Source: Microglena sp. YARC
Lineage: Eukaryota > Chlorophyta > Chlorophyceae > Chlamydomonadales > Chlamydomonadaceae
Length of the DNA: 64,000 nucleotides
Assembly: GCA_022414725.1 (NCBI GenBank)
Contig: CM039464.1
Location: 24,021,532-24,085,531 of the forward strand
Direction: 5' to 3'
Shown here: positions 44,347-53,016 of the stretch, piece by piece
Numbering within the stretch: the stretch's first letter is position 1
Layout: each line of letters begins with the position of its first letter
Notes under the pieces: model-generated
What the model saw: the letters and a program-made list of their open reading frames with translations, nothing else
Told to the model about the DNA's origin: nothing
The model's database searches: none
Position numbers and translations under genes: made by a program

Positions 44347-44631
44347 GTAAGAATACTTGATATACTGATATTTACAAATATAATGCTACCGTGCGTGTAT
44401 GTACTGTCTGCACAATGCTCCCGATTATGCTCGGGAGGAATATGGGTGTGCCATGTCCTCATTGATTTACATGTACAGTCTTCAATAGAAATTAAATGAT
44501 ACAAAGGAAGTTGTACCTAGGACCTAGGATGTATTATCCAAGGGATGCTCCCGAGTATAGTCGGGAGGAATATGGGTGTCCTAAATGATTCACTAATATA
44601 CAATACATGTTTGCACACCAAACAATTGCAG
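44347..44631 (+). other. Predicted intron 2 with two palindromes
   Basis: GTAAGA donor and AACAATTGCAG acceptor, 285 nt. It contains two units: GCTCCCGATTATGCTCGGGA (44,418) and GCTCCCGAGTATAGTCGGGA (44,546), each followed by GGAATATGGGTGT, as in the array variant GGACTATGGGTAT. The second stem has compensating changes on both arms. Confidence 0.6.
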
Positions 44632-45984
44632 GGGTCTATTACAAGGAGTATGACGAGTCAGGATCTTGGAGAGGACAGTGGGACAATGACGCTGAACCTA
44701 TTTACGTCCTCCAAGGCTTCCCACTGGTGGACACCAGAACAGTATATTAAGGAAGCCCCCAAGATCAAGATTGAAGAGCTCGAGAATATCGAGGCAAAAC
44801 TGGGCGGCTGTCTGGAAGACTATTCATAATGAGAAGCCCGGAGGTGACGTCCTTGCAGGCCACAATGGCCGATGGTCCTGTACAAACCGCCGGTGACGAC
44901 CGTGCAGGACCCGTAGCTGATGTCCGTGTACGACACGCAGCGGAGGACCTTCTAGAACCAGCAGCCGATGACCAGCAGCTGATGGATGAACCAGCAGCCG
45001 ATGGCCCATCCCATGCCCAGTCCTTCAAACATATTGCAGAGAAGCTTCGTGAAACTTGGGAAGCCAGCAATAAGTGGTGGACTGATTTCTTCAACGTTGA
45101 GAAGAGTTATTGGAGCACTCAACCAGATGATGCTGTGACTGGGGAGTACCCGAAAGACCAACATTTTGTCGACTTCCCATCGGAGTTGTCCGCAACCAGT
45201 CGTGTTCTGACACAGTCTGAGAAATCAATGGCCAAGCGCTTGATAGCAGCATTGGATGACTTGTCCATGGATGTGTCAGACATTTTTACCTGCAAGTAAC
45301 GAGATTGCCAAGACTATGAAGGTCGCACACACTTTGGAGACTACTATGGAAAGGCCAGAGGAGGAGGATGTGTTGTACTTATATTCTTCACAAGGGACGA
45401 AGCCGGATAGAAGAATAGCCTACGAGCCCACTACTGATTTGGTTGTTTATCATGTCGCTGTGGTCAAGGTACAAATGGATGACTCTAGCGGATTGAGAGG
45501 ATGGGACGTGGTGGAGGTCAAATCACTACCAGTGAATGGAGAAGTGGGAATGTGTGTATTTAAAGCCCTTGTACTCTGGGGCTCAGAAGTTGGTGTACAC
45601 TGAAACACAATACCCCAACTTGGCCAGAAGATTGGATGGACCACAAGCTTGTGCCTATTACCGTGGGGGTGAGGAGAAAAGCAACATGGACGGGCGATAT
45701 TCCCATTGACGCATTTCAATTTAGCTGCGAACCCACCAAGGGTATGAAGATCCAGAGAAAGTACCACACAAGCATGCTCCTAGCTTGTCAATCCATTGAG
45801 AAGGACACCAGGGCAGAGGCTGTGCAATCGGATGGAGACAATGCAGACATTGCTGAGGAAGAGGAGATGGAGGAGGAGGAAGATGGGGATGGGGACATGG
45901 AGGAGGAGAAGGATGAGGAGGAGGAGGACGAGGAGGGGGGGGGGAGGAGGAGTAAGATGTTTGACACATAGCCGTTTTTTACTA

Positions 45985-46328
45985 AATTAGAAAAATTAAA
46001 TGAATTATACTTACGATTTTTATTGTAAGATGTAAAAGCTGAATTCTGCCTGCCGACTTATAACCGTCCGCTTTCCCTTTATTTCTTACAATTATAATTG
46101 TAAGACACGAATTGATGTTAACACCTTTTGTTACAAAATATGGCATTTCAACGTTGTAACATTCGCAATCTGTACGTTTCTCCGTCTTTCAAGCTCATTT
46201 CAAGCATATTTTGTCAAAATTGACTACAATCTTACGATTTATCGTAAGATTGCATTTGAAAAGCATCAAAAGACCCCCAAAAAGTGATTGTAAGATTGGA
46301 AATCCGTTCGGAAGCAGGAACGCCCATT
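45985..46328. repeat. Right terminal region with palindromes
   Basis: Contains a TTACGATTTTTATTGTAAG near-hairpin (46,011), the perfect palindrome CTTACAATTATAATTGTAAG (46,085-46,104) and perfect CAATCTTACGAT/ATCGTAAGATTG arms with a 2-nt spacer (46,227-46,252). Then the terminal inverted sequence ends GGAACGCCCATT at 46,328. Confidence 0.75.
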
Positions 46329-46466
46329 TTACTCTCACATGAGGTATCCGCATCTACCACAATTATTGTCGATCTCAACATGGAACCCGGATTTGTCTTA
46401 GAGGATATCGCCACGTTTGACAGGAACGATGTAGAATCCCTTGTCGCTAGAGGTTATGATACTATA
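46329..46466 (+). pseudogene. Patatin-like phospholipase, 3' part
   Basis: Starts with the second TTAC and continues in the frame of 36,417: LSHEVSASTTIIVDLNM, then FVLEDIATFDRNDVESLVAR and GYDTI. The end pattern (acidic/Phe segment then a Leu-rich helix and Gly-Tyr) is typical of patatin C-termini. It is cut again at 46,466 by a TA-flanked 470-bp element; removing that element with one TA also leaves the frame open beyond 46,938. Confidence 0.75.
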
Positions 46467-46936
46467 CAGTCAACGGTACTAAAATGACGCTTCGTGTACG
46501 GTACACCTTATGGTGTAGCAACCCACGGGGCAGTGGAACACCATCATGTTTTTTTGTAGCCCATCAACAACACGCATCCCTGCAAAATGGAAGCGGTCTC
46601 CCTTGACCCAACAGTTCCATGCAGTGCAGCCTTGCGATTGTGAGAGCAGAGGAGCGGTCCCGGTTATTTGGACACTTGGAATTTTGTAAACACATTCCTT
46701 CTTGGCACCGGTTTCCCAAGACACGTGTTCTTTTGGGCCACGGTACCGGGGAAGAGTCGATCGCTTAAGTGCGGCTGGTCCTTCAATGGACACTCTCGAA
46801 AGTACCGACAAAAGAACGATACGGAGTCTGCAGGATGGAGAGCCGTGATCTAAAAAAGAACCACGATATTCTCGTTAACATCCTGCAATTTGTTTTAGGC
46901 GGTAGATCCAACCACATTTTAGTATTCCGTTGACTG
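46467..46936. mobile_element. 470-bp TA-flanked mariner-like element
   Basis: Ends CAGTCAACGGTACTAAAATG and its inverse (CATTTTAGTATTCCGTTGACTG), flanked by TA on both sides (46,465-46,466; 46,937-46,938). The interior holds minus-strand remnants VSWETGAKKECVYKIPS and LLCSHNRKAALHG, matching the second gene remnant of the 4.6-kb element. It interrupts the patatin C-terminal region. Confidence 0.7.
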
Positions 46937-46976
46937 TATCCGTAGAAACATTGCCCCCCTCACGACAATTGAAGAT

Positions 46977-47561
46977 TCAGAAGGCAAGGTGGAAAACGAC
47001 GAATGTGACAGCTAGACTTATCAGTATGATACCGACATATATCTTCCGTTCCCCTCCTATGAACGAGTGAACGATCGCCCTGCTATAAGCAGGGATACCT
47101 TTTGTTCCTGATATCGACACTTTGTGTGAGGAAGAGACAATATCCTCGATTATGAATCGAATAGTCTCTACCAACTTTACTAGAATCATATGCAAGGGTT
47201 GTTGTACAAAAGAACGCTTCGACAGATCTGTCAATCTTGCATGATTGACGACTCTGTTTACATTGTCAATCACTCGTTCCTCCTTCAGCATCAACTCGCT
47301 GAAAACGTCACCTCCCGGAACGGAAAATTTGGAAGATGAATCATTTGCATTCATAAGACTAGAGAAGGAATACGGACCTGCCACTGGCCCATCTACAATC
47401 AATGATCCTACAGTCTTCTTACTGTTCCTATTGGTAGTAGTGTTATTCGACGGAGGAGCGCCTTCTGAATTCCTTTGTTTAGATTGTTTTGATGTTTTTG
47501 AAGCATCATCAGTATCACCGACAAGCACCCTTACGTCATCATATTCCTTTTTAGCGTTCAT
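46977..47561 (-). CDS. Hypothetical tail-anchored membrane protein, 194 aa
   Basis: Intact. A Ser/Asn/Lys-rich N-terminal half (SKQSKQRNSEGAPPSNN) is followed by a helical middle (LMLKEERVIDNVNRVVNHAR, MILVKLVETIRFIIEDI) and a single C-terminal hydrophobic segment (IYVGIILISLAVTFVVFHLA). It has no recognised domain. The last 90 bp overlap the predicted continuation of the patatin gene on the other strand. Confidence 0.65.
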   Translation of the reverse strand: MNAKKEYDDVRVLVGDTDDASKTSKQSKQRNSEGAPPSNNTTTNRNSKKTVGSLIVDGPVAGPYSFSSLMNANDSSSKFSVPGGDVFSELMLKEERVIDNVNRVVNHARLTDLSKRSFVQQPLHMILVKLVETIRFIIEDIVSSSHKVSISGTKGIPAYSRAIVHSFIGGERKIYVGIILISLAVTFVVFHLAF

Positions 47562-47666
47562 ATCAGTTGAATAAACAAAGAAGATGACCTGTTTGTCACT
47601 TGTACTTCTTTACACATAAGTCATTTTTTTTGAGTTTTTACAACCAAATCACCTCCACATTTAATG

Positions 47667-48212
47667 TCAGTTGTATTCTTCCACATCTTCAGTTCCAGGT
47701 CCAGGTCCAGGTCCAGGTCCTACTCCTTCAGGTCCAGGTCCTACTACTCCTTCAGGTCCAGGTCCTATTCCTTCAGGTCCAGGTCCTATTCCTTCTTCAG
47801 ATACTCCTCCTTCTTTAGATACTCCTCCTTCTTCAGATACTCCTCCTTCTTCAGATACTCCTCCTTCTTCAGATACTCCTTCTTCTTCAGATACTCCTTC
47901 TTCTTCAGATACTCCTTCTTCTTCAGATACTCCTCCTTCTTCAGGTCCAGGTCCAGGTCCAGGTCCAGGTCCAGGTAATACTCCTTCTTCTTCTTCAGAT
48001 ACTACTCCTTCTTCTTCTTCAGATACTACTCCTTCTTCTTCTTCAGATACTACTCCTTCTTCTTCTTCAGATACTACTCCTTCTTCTTCTTCTGTCTCTG
48101 CAAGAAGTCTCTCGAACGCACCTAGTATCTGGACATTGGTTTCGTTAGCTGTCTTCAGTTCAGTTATAATCGATGCTAACAGTTCGAGTTGTTGCGATGA
48201 ATCACTTTCCAT
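47667..48212 (-). CDS. Low-complexity Glu/Gly/Pro repeat protein, 181 aa
   Basis: The first 40 residues are ordinary and helical (QLELLASIITELKTANETNV, ILGAFERLLAETEEE). The rest is repeats: SEEEEGVV units (15 nt plus variants), SEEEGV and SEEGGV units, and Pro-Gly runs. The real N-terminus and an unbroken frame suggest an expressed protein with an expanded tail. The opposite frame (PSSSDT) is a by-product. Confidence 0.5.
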   Translation of the reverse strand: MESDSSQQLELLASIITELKTANETNVQILGAFERLLAETEEEEGVVSEEEEGVVSEEEEGVVSEEEEGVVSEEEEGVLPGPGPGPGPGPEEGGVSEEEGVSEEEGVSEEEGVSEEGGVSEEGGVSEEGGVSKEGGVSEEGIGPGPEGIGPGPEGVVGPGPEGVGPGPGPGPGTEDVEEYN

Positions 48213-48274
48213 ATTATTCCCTTTTCTTTTTACGCTATTTTTTTTAATTCTCGAATTGGGGACGTAAACCGCGA

Positions 48275-49553
48275 TTAAAATGGGCGTTCCTGCGGATTAA
48301 ATTGGGAGTAAATTGGTGCATTGATTTCTTCTGTCGTGAAGCTTGTTCGGATCTGTGACAGTTGGATGGTCGCGTCCGATATAGTCATGATACAGTCGGT
48401 GTTGTTTGAGGCATGTAATACCGGAGTTTCTTTGTGGGGGTCGAATGACCCAATCGGCATTTGTTCGATAGTGACGAGATTTCTGACGAACCCAGATAGC
48501 TTGTTTATGACTTTTTTGCTGGTGATTGAGCTTGATCCGAATGCGGCGATGACAAGTCCTAGGCTGTAGAGGTCGCTTTTCGATACGAGCATGTTGAGTA
48601 GGGTCGCACCTCCAGTTTTTGTTTCCTGCTTGTCGTTTGTGTGCGTGTGTGGCTTTGAGAGGCTCCCATGATTTGCGTATAGTGCGTGCGTTGATGTCTT
48701 GGGGGATGAGTATGCTTTTGCTTTGGAAGTAGGCAAACGAGCTATCGAATGTTTGTGCTGAAACGCTAAATGGGGACGCGTACAGATCGGTTACTACAGA
48801 CATGTCTAACGAGTTCAGTGCAACGTGATCAGGAATTTGCACCATTGTATCGTAGTCTGCCAAGCGCACAATGATACATCCGTCTGGCATGTCCTTCCAT
48901 AGGATGTTGTTCAACTTGACATCTCCGTGGTGGTAGAATCCGTACAATGAAAAGTAAGAGAGTGTGTCTAGAACCGCTTCTGCTACATCGAGAATTCGCC
49001 CTAGCGTGAGCTTCTTTGTGAACTCTTTTGACCCTAAATCACCTGTGAACCGCCTCAGGACACGATAGATTCCTTTGCTAGTGCGTATGCATAGTGTTAC
49101 AATGTAGGTGTCATTCACGTGCATGGACGTGAATGCGTCTACAGGTTTGTGTCTGGCTATGACTCCGAGTTTGAATATTTTCCAGAGCATGTTCCATTCC
49201 GGCATGCTCTTTATGAATGAGTGTACGGAGGATTGCGTGTACTTTGTTTTCTTTGACGGCGTCGTTTCGTTCCACAGTTTAGTGAGGATAGACGTGAGAC
49301 AATCGGCGTCGAGGTTATCAGGCGCACGTCTATTACTGATGTTTTTGAATTTCCTTATAACGACTTCTTTGCTAGGGTACGCATGTGTCAGTGTCTTGAG
49401 ACTGTTGTACCTAACCGACAACAGTTCTCCTGTGTGTACGTTGAACGTGTCCACGACGAATACGTCTCCCTCCGACTGCACATCATTTTTAAGGAGTTCG
49501 ATCTCGAAAATGACGTTGAAACCTCCCTCGTTAATAATATTTCCTTTGCTCAT
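48275..49553 (-). pseudogene. Protein-kinase-like gene with one frameshift
   Basis: Start ATG at 49,553 (MSKGNIINEGGFNVIFEIEL); the frame upstream is not kinase-like. Gly-loop-like start, then the catalytic loop HHGDVKLNNIL (48,903-48,935, HGD for HRD, with Lys and Asn in place) and LADYDTM in place of DFG. The activation part continues to about 48,660, then the frame changes; the other frame gives TGGATLLNMLVSKSDLYSLG (48,550-48,625), the kinase SD-x-x-S-L-G helix, ending at 48,275. So one indel at about 48,630-48,680 splits one gene of about 425 residues. Viral kinases with DYD or HGD variants can be active, but activity here is unproven. Confidence 0.75.
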
Positions 49554-49626
49554 TGTTTGGATTCGTTTCATTCTTAAATTTAAAAAAAACCATGAATCAA
49601 GAGAACGAACGACCACGTGTACAGGG

Positions 49627-49872
49627 ATGGGTAAGATAATTGTGTTGATCTCTTTTGCTATGTTGATATCTTTCAACCTATACAGTTTCGAGACGATCAT
49701 GCACATGCGTAAGGATATCGCCCTAATTCTCCGGAGATTGCCGGGAGATATTGTAAAGAAGCAAGATGCAAAAAATGCGGAGGAGAGGGGGGGGGATAGT
49801 GGTGGGGCGAAGCCGATGATCGTCAAAGGAATGACAGACATCTTCAAAAAGGTGGTCCAACAAGTTCAGTGA
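49627..49872 (+). CDS. Small membrane protein, 81 aa
   Basis: MGKIIVLISFAMLISFNLYS gives one N-terminal transmembrane segment, then a helical, charged tail (IMHMRKDIALILRRLPGDIV; a Gly/Glu stretch; IVKGMTDIFKKVVQQV). ATG at 49,627 is chosen because the membrane segment starts there. It diverges from the kinase gene. No family recognised. Confidence 0.5.
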   Translation: MGKIIVLISFAMLISFNLYSFETIMHMRKDIALILRRLPGDIVKKQDAKNAEERGGDSGGAKPMIVKGMTDIFKKVVQQVQ

Positions 49873-50066
49873 AGTTACAGACGGTTGAACGGTTTACCAA
49901 AGAGGCGACTCTGAATATTTTCGAGAACCTCTTCAACTTGCTGCACCCCCCCTACGTTGCCCAAAAGCAACGATATGCAGTCTGGATGATTATAAGGTGT
50001 GTCCCACTTTATTTGAGAACAAGAAGTGTAAAGACTACAGGCATTATCATTTTGTGTTTTGTATGA

Positions 50067-51853
50067 ATGGGTATCCCGTACCTGTTTTCTCACCTTCGGA
50101 GGCGTTATCCTTCTTGTGTTCGCGATGTGCGCTCCCCTGACCGCATGTACGATCACGTGTACATCGATTTTAAACGCGGTAGTCCACGACGCTCTTTCAA
50201 GGTTTCCCAACACCACACCCGAGCAGGTCGTCCAACATTCGATGGATCGACTTGAATATCTTGTATGTTGTACCCGTCCAGCCAAGTTGTTGTTCGTCTC
50301 TGTAGATGGCACCGCTCCTCTAGCGAAGATGCAGCAACAGCGGAATCGTAGGTTTGTGCACGAATTGACACAGCGACGACACTGTGATGGAGAGACGAAC
50401 AACCACCCCCAGAAACGAGATGAAACGTACTGGACCGTGCCCACATATCTCCTGCACCCCCTTCATGCACCACCTTCGCCGCGGTCTCCAAGGGTTCTCT
50501 GCGCGTTTTTTGTGCACATGCCCTTCTGTCGAGGTGGTTCTGTCCACCGACATCCAGTCAGGGGAGGGTGAGCAGAATATCTTCCGGCATATCACCGCCT
50601 CGTACAGGGATTCGCAATCGCTATCCGTGCTTGTGCACGGATTGGACGCGGACCTCATCCTAATGTCGTTGCTCTCTCCTCATTGGAACGCGATTCGAGT
50701 TGTACGTGAGACTCCCGGTGGTTGTGGAGGTGACTGCATCCTTAACGTGCGATCGCTCCGCACTCAGCTGGAGCGCAACATAAACGTCCGTGACTTCGTC
50801 GTAATCTGTCTATTGCTTGGAAACGACTTCATCCCTTCTCTGACCGGACTTCGTCTCAAAACGAATGGGTTGAGCATACTGCTGTCAATGTACCACTCAT
50901 TAGCTGGAGGAGGACACGGGTCTAATGCGCGCACCTCTCCCCCCCCTTGGCTGTCTACCGAAGGACCTGACGTTACGGCAGGCATTTCGTTGAGTGCTCT
51001 ACGCTCGTTTATGTCAAGTATAGCGGAGAACGAGCACCAGCTCGCGCGCGAGGAGGATGCTTGGTACAATGAGCAGTGCGCGAGAACGTACACGCAAATG
51101 TCGAAGAGAAACGGTACTGGTAGCAGTAGTACTACTGCGTACGGTATGCTGGCGATGCATATGCATGGAGGGGGAGAAAGGTACCCTTTGGAGAATCCGG
51201 AGAGCGGCATCGTCGACTTCGTTCACCACGCCGCATGCGATGTTCTTTGGTGTCGACGATACTACAACGCTCTATTTGTGGGCGGGGCAGCTGGTTCCGC
51301 TGCGCGGATCCGCGAAGCCGCGATGGCGTTCGTGGCGGGACTTGCGTGGACACTGCGTTACCTTGGTGACCAGAAGCTGTCTAGTGTGGGTTGGACGTAC
51401 CCGTATGATTACGCGCCTCTCGCACTTGACATCCAACACTTTCTGAGCGAGTCGACACCGCATATCATCGAGGAACTCGATGATCACTTCTCTACACTTG
51501 ACCGCACACTAGAGCGTTTCGTATCCCGTGTGCACAAGGCGGCTTCTACAATGGGGATTGACGCCGTTGATAGGGATCAACTATTTCTCTTTCTCATTCT
51601 ACCGTCTCGCCCCTTGGCGTCCGGGGTGGACGTTATGTGTTCGGACGCCGTCACCCGATCCGACGAGTGCGCGTTCATGTTTCCGTCCAGTTACCTGTTG
51701 CGTACGTATTTACGGGAGCGGACGTGGGAGTGCCATGCAATAATTCCGCATGTGGACCTTGACGTCATCGGGAATGTCATCGTTAGGGCATCCGCTGAAT
51801 GTAGTAGAAGTAGACGGAAACCGCATGCACTAGACGGAAACCGCATGCAGTAG
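50067..51853 (+). pseudogene. XRN-family 5'-3' exoribonuclease, N-terminal frameshifts
   Basis: XRN1/RAT1-type nuclease, which degrades 5'-monophosphate RNA. The start MGIPYLFSHLRRRYP is the family's hallmark. Metal-site blocks follow: DHVYIDF (50,144-50,164), then in a second frame LFVSVDGTAPLAKMQQQRNR (50,290-50,350), then in a third frame CTPFM, SGEGEQNIF (50,563-50,590), HGLDADLILMSL (50,637-50,672) and CLLLGNDFIPSL (50,806-50,841). From 50,384 to 51,853 (489 codons) the frame is unbroken. At least two indels, near 50,165 and 50,370, break the start. Giant viruses use such enzymes in mRNA turnover. All recognisable catalytic acids are retained. Confidence 0.85.
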
Positions 51854-51929
51854 ACGGAAACCGCATGATGAGCAAAGATCGTCCTCTATAAATTCACGAT
51901 ACCTAGTCATTTATTTACAACAATCAATC

Positions 51930-52736
51930 ATGTTAACAAACACAGATACCTGCACAACTGATTGGGGATACGATGGGTCTCGATCATCCCGTCGTGTCAA
52001 CAAGACAATCGTCTATCGCAATAAGCCAACCGGGGACAACAAACTAACCAGTGTCGTGGACGACAGGACCTTGCGCATTGGTTTTTTCCATTGGCTGTTG
52101 AGCGTCATCATTCGCCAGTCATCCCCTCCGACAGAGTCCCATGTGAGGGACATCGTGACTAGCAATCGTATGCAGTTGGTGAAGTGGGAGCGCATCGTGG
52201 AGGAATTGCTGGTTGCGAAGGTCATTAGATCTTTTGTCCAAGTCGTCAATCTTTTGTGGAACAACTTTATTGAGGATGATGTGGTTGCGGATAGAACCAA
52301 CTTCAACTTTGTCACATCTGTCACGACTCTAGTGACGTACCCAACGTCCTATGTTATGGATTTGCTGAAGTTCAGGAAGGAGATGCTGTCGTACCAGATT
52401 CTAAACACGCACATAAAACGAGTGATGAAACTGATCGGGAGGAATGTGCAAGAGACAGTGTCTATGCGGTCTGCAAAGAAGAGCGTCGAAGGCCCTTGCA
52501 GTTACAATGTGAGCACGTTGTACGAAATCGATGACCCGACAACGCAGAGTGCGTACAAGGCTCTAATGGAGGACAGAAAAACGGATACAAGGAACTCTGT
52601 GGTGCCTCCGTTCGCGGCAATCGTTTACAAGGCAGCCTTGCTATTGGGGACCGTCCATGCGTTTACAAAAGATAACCCTCCGCCAAGTGACTCCCAGATA
52701 ACAGCAGAGGACCCAGTCTCCCTTCAAGAAGCGTGA
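51930..52736 (+). CDS. Hypothetical protein, 268 aa
   Basis: Intact, starting MLTNTDTCTTDWGYDGSRSS. Mostly helical by composition (FFHWLLSVIIRQ, MQLVKWERIVEELLVAKVIR, LSYQILNTHIKRVMKLIGRN). One possible C-terminal membrane-like stretch (PPFAAIVYKAALLLGTVHAF). No family recognised. It follows the XRN gene after about 75 bp that include a GTAGACGGAAACCGCATGCA short repeat (three partial units, 51,806-51,866). Confidence 0.6.
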   Translation: MLTNTDTCTTDWGYDGSRSSRRVNKTIVYRNKPTGDNKLTSVVDDRTLRIGFFHWLLSVIIRQSSPPTESHVRDIVTSNRMQLVKWERIVEELLVAKVIRSFVQVVNLLWNNFIEDDVVADRTNFNFVTSVTTLVTYPTSYVMDLLKFRKEMLSYQILNTHIKRVMKLIGRNVQETVSMRSAKKSVEGPCSYNVSTLYEIDDPTTQSAYKALMEDRKTDTRNSVVPPFAAIVYKAALLLGTVHAFTKDNPPPSDSQITAEDPVSLQEA

Positions 52737-52824
52737 GAAAGTTCCAGAGCGCCAAAAACTCTATGCTTTGGTACCTTGAGCAGGTAATAAACAACGATCG
52801 ACTTGCAACCGTAGTATCACATAC

Positions 52825-52994
52825 AATGGGTGTTCAAGCCTCCCGGATGATTTTTACTGGTTTTGAAACATGGTCTGGATCGGAATTGTGATTCCTCTGT
52901 CTGTGCTGATATATCAGGCTAGCGAGTCGTTCTGGAGGCTCTAAATTCTGAGTAGACATTTCAAAAAATCCTCCGGGAGGCTGGAACGCCCATT
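52825..52994. mobile_element. MITE of the AATGGGCGTTCC family
   Basis: Starts AATGGGTGTTCAAGCCTCCC and ends inverted (GGGAGGCTGGAACGCCCATT). Flanks are ATAC and ATAT, a near-perfect 4-bp duplication. The interior matches the other family members. Confidence 0.8.
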
Positions 52995-53016
52995 ATATCG
53001 GGATCTAATACCTGAC

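Larger units (their letters stand above)
43700..45971 (+). pseudogene. DUF7869-type transposon gene with introns, copy 2
   Basis: Exon 1 holds NKKTNLPQSRHFSHTKKTAG and ELLKTRI. The next exon has VHFLPPGHTHSNLDQKYSVI, KNMEVYTLDHLM, and GDFSAVLLDNVYKLF, features I associate with DUF7869 proteins of eukaryotic mobile DNA. A further exon reads YYKEYDESGSWRGQWDND. Downstream parts (SNKWWTDFFNVEKSYWSTQP; VVYHVAVVKVQMDD) and an acidic Glu-rich tail finish at a stop near 45,971. Compared with copy 1, about 220 bp including the LQMDN block are deleted at about 44,037. Frameshifts near 44,730 and 45,300 also break it. Neither copy is intact, but together they cover the gene. Function in transposition is inferred. 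Confidence 0.6.
36418..46328. mobile_element. 9.9-kb TIR transposon with TTAC target duplication
   Basis: Left end AATGGGCGTTCCTGCTTCCG (36,418 on) is inverted at the right end (finishing 46,328); about 28 bp match. TTAC flanks both sides (36,414-36,417 and 46,329-46,332). Removing the element and one TTAC gives a continuous patatin frame, which fixes both ends to the base. Both ends have CTTACAAT-type subterminal palindromes. Cargo: a DUF7869-like tail on the minus strand (37.2-38.2 kb), two mirror-image palindrome arrays (38.6-40.7 and 41.7-43.5 kb) around duplicated exons, and a DUF7869-type gene (43.7-46.0 kb). The 4-bp duplication excludes several well-known superfamilies (hAT, Mutator, Harbinger), but no superfamily is assigned. 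Confidence 0.85.

Noticed and set aside
47671..48267. 198-codon Ser/Pro/Thr-rich frame on the + strand
   Set aside because: It is antisense to the Glu/Gly/Pro repeat frame, which has an ordinary, non-repetitive N-terminus and is therefore preferred.
49108..49626. 5' part of a 254-codon + strand frame
   Set aside because: It is antisense to the kinase-like gene; only the part from 49,627, with a membrane segment, is kept.
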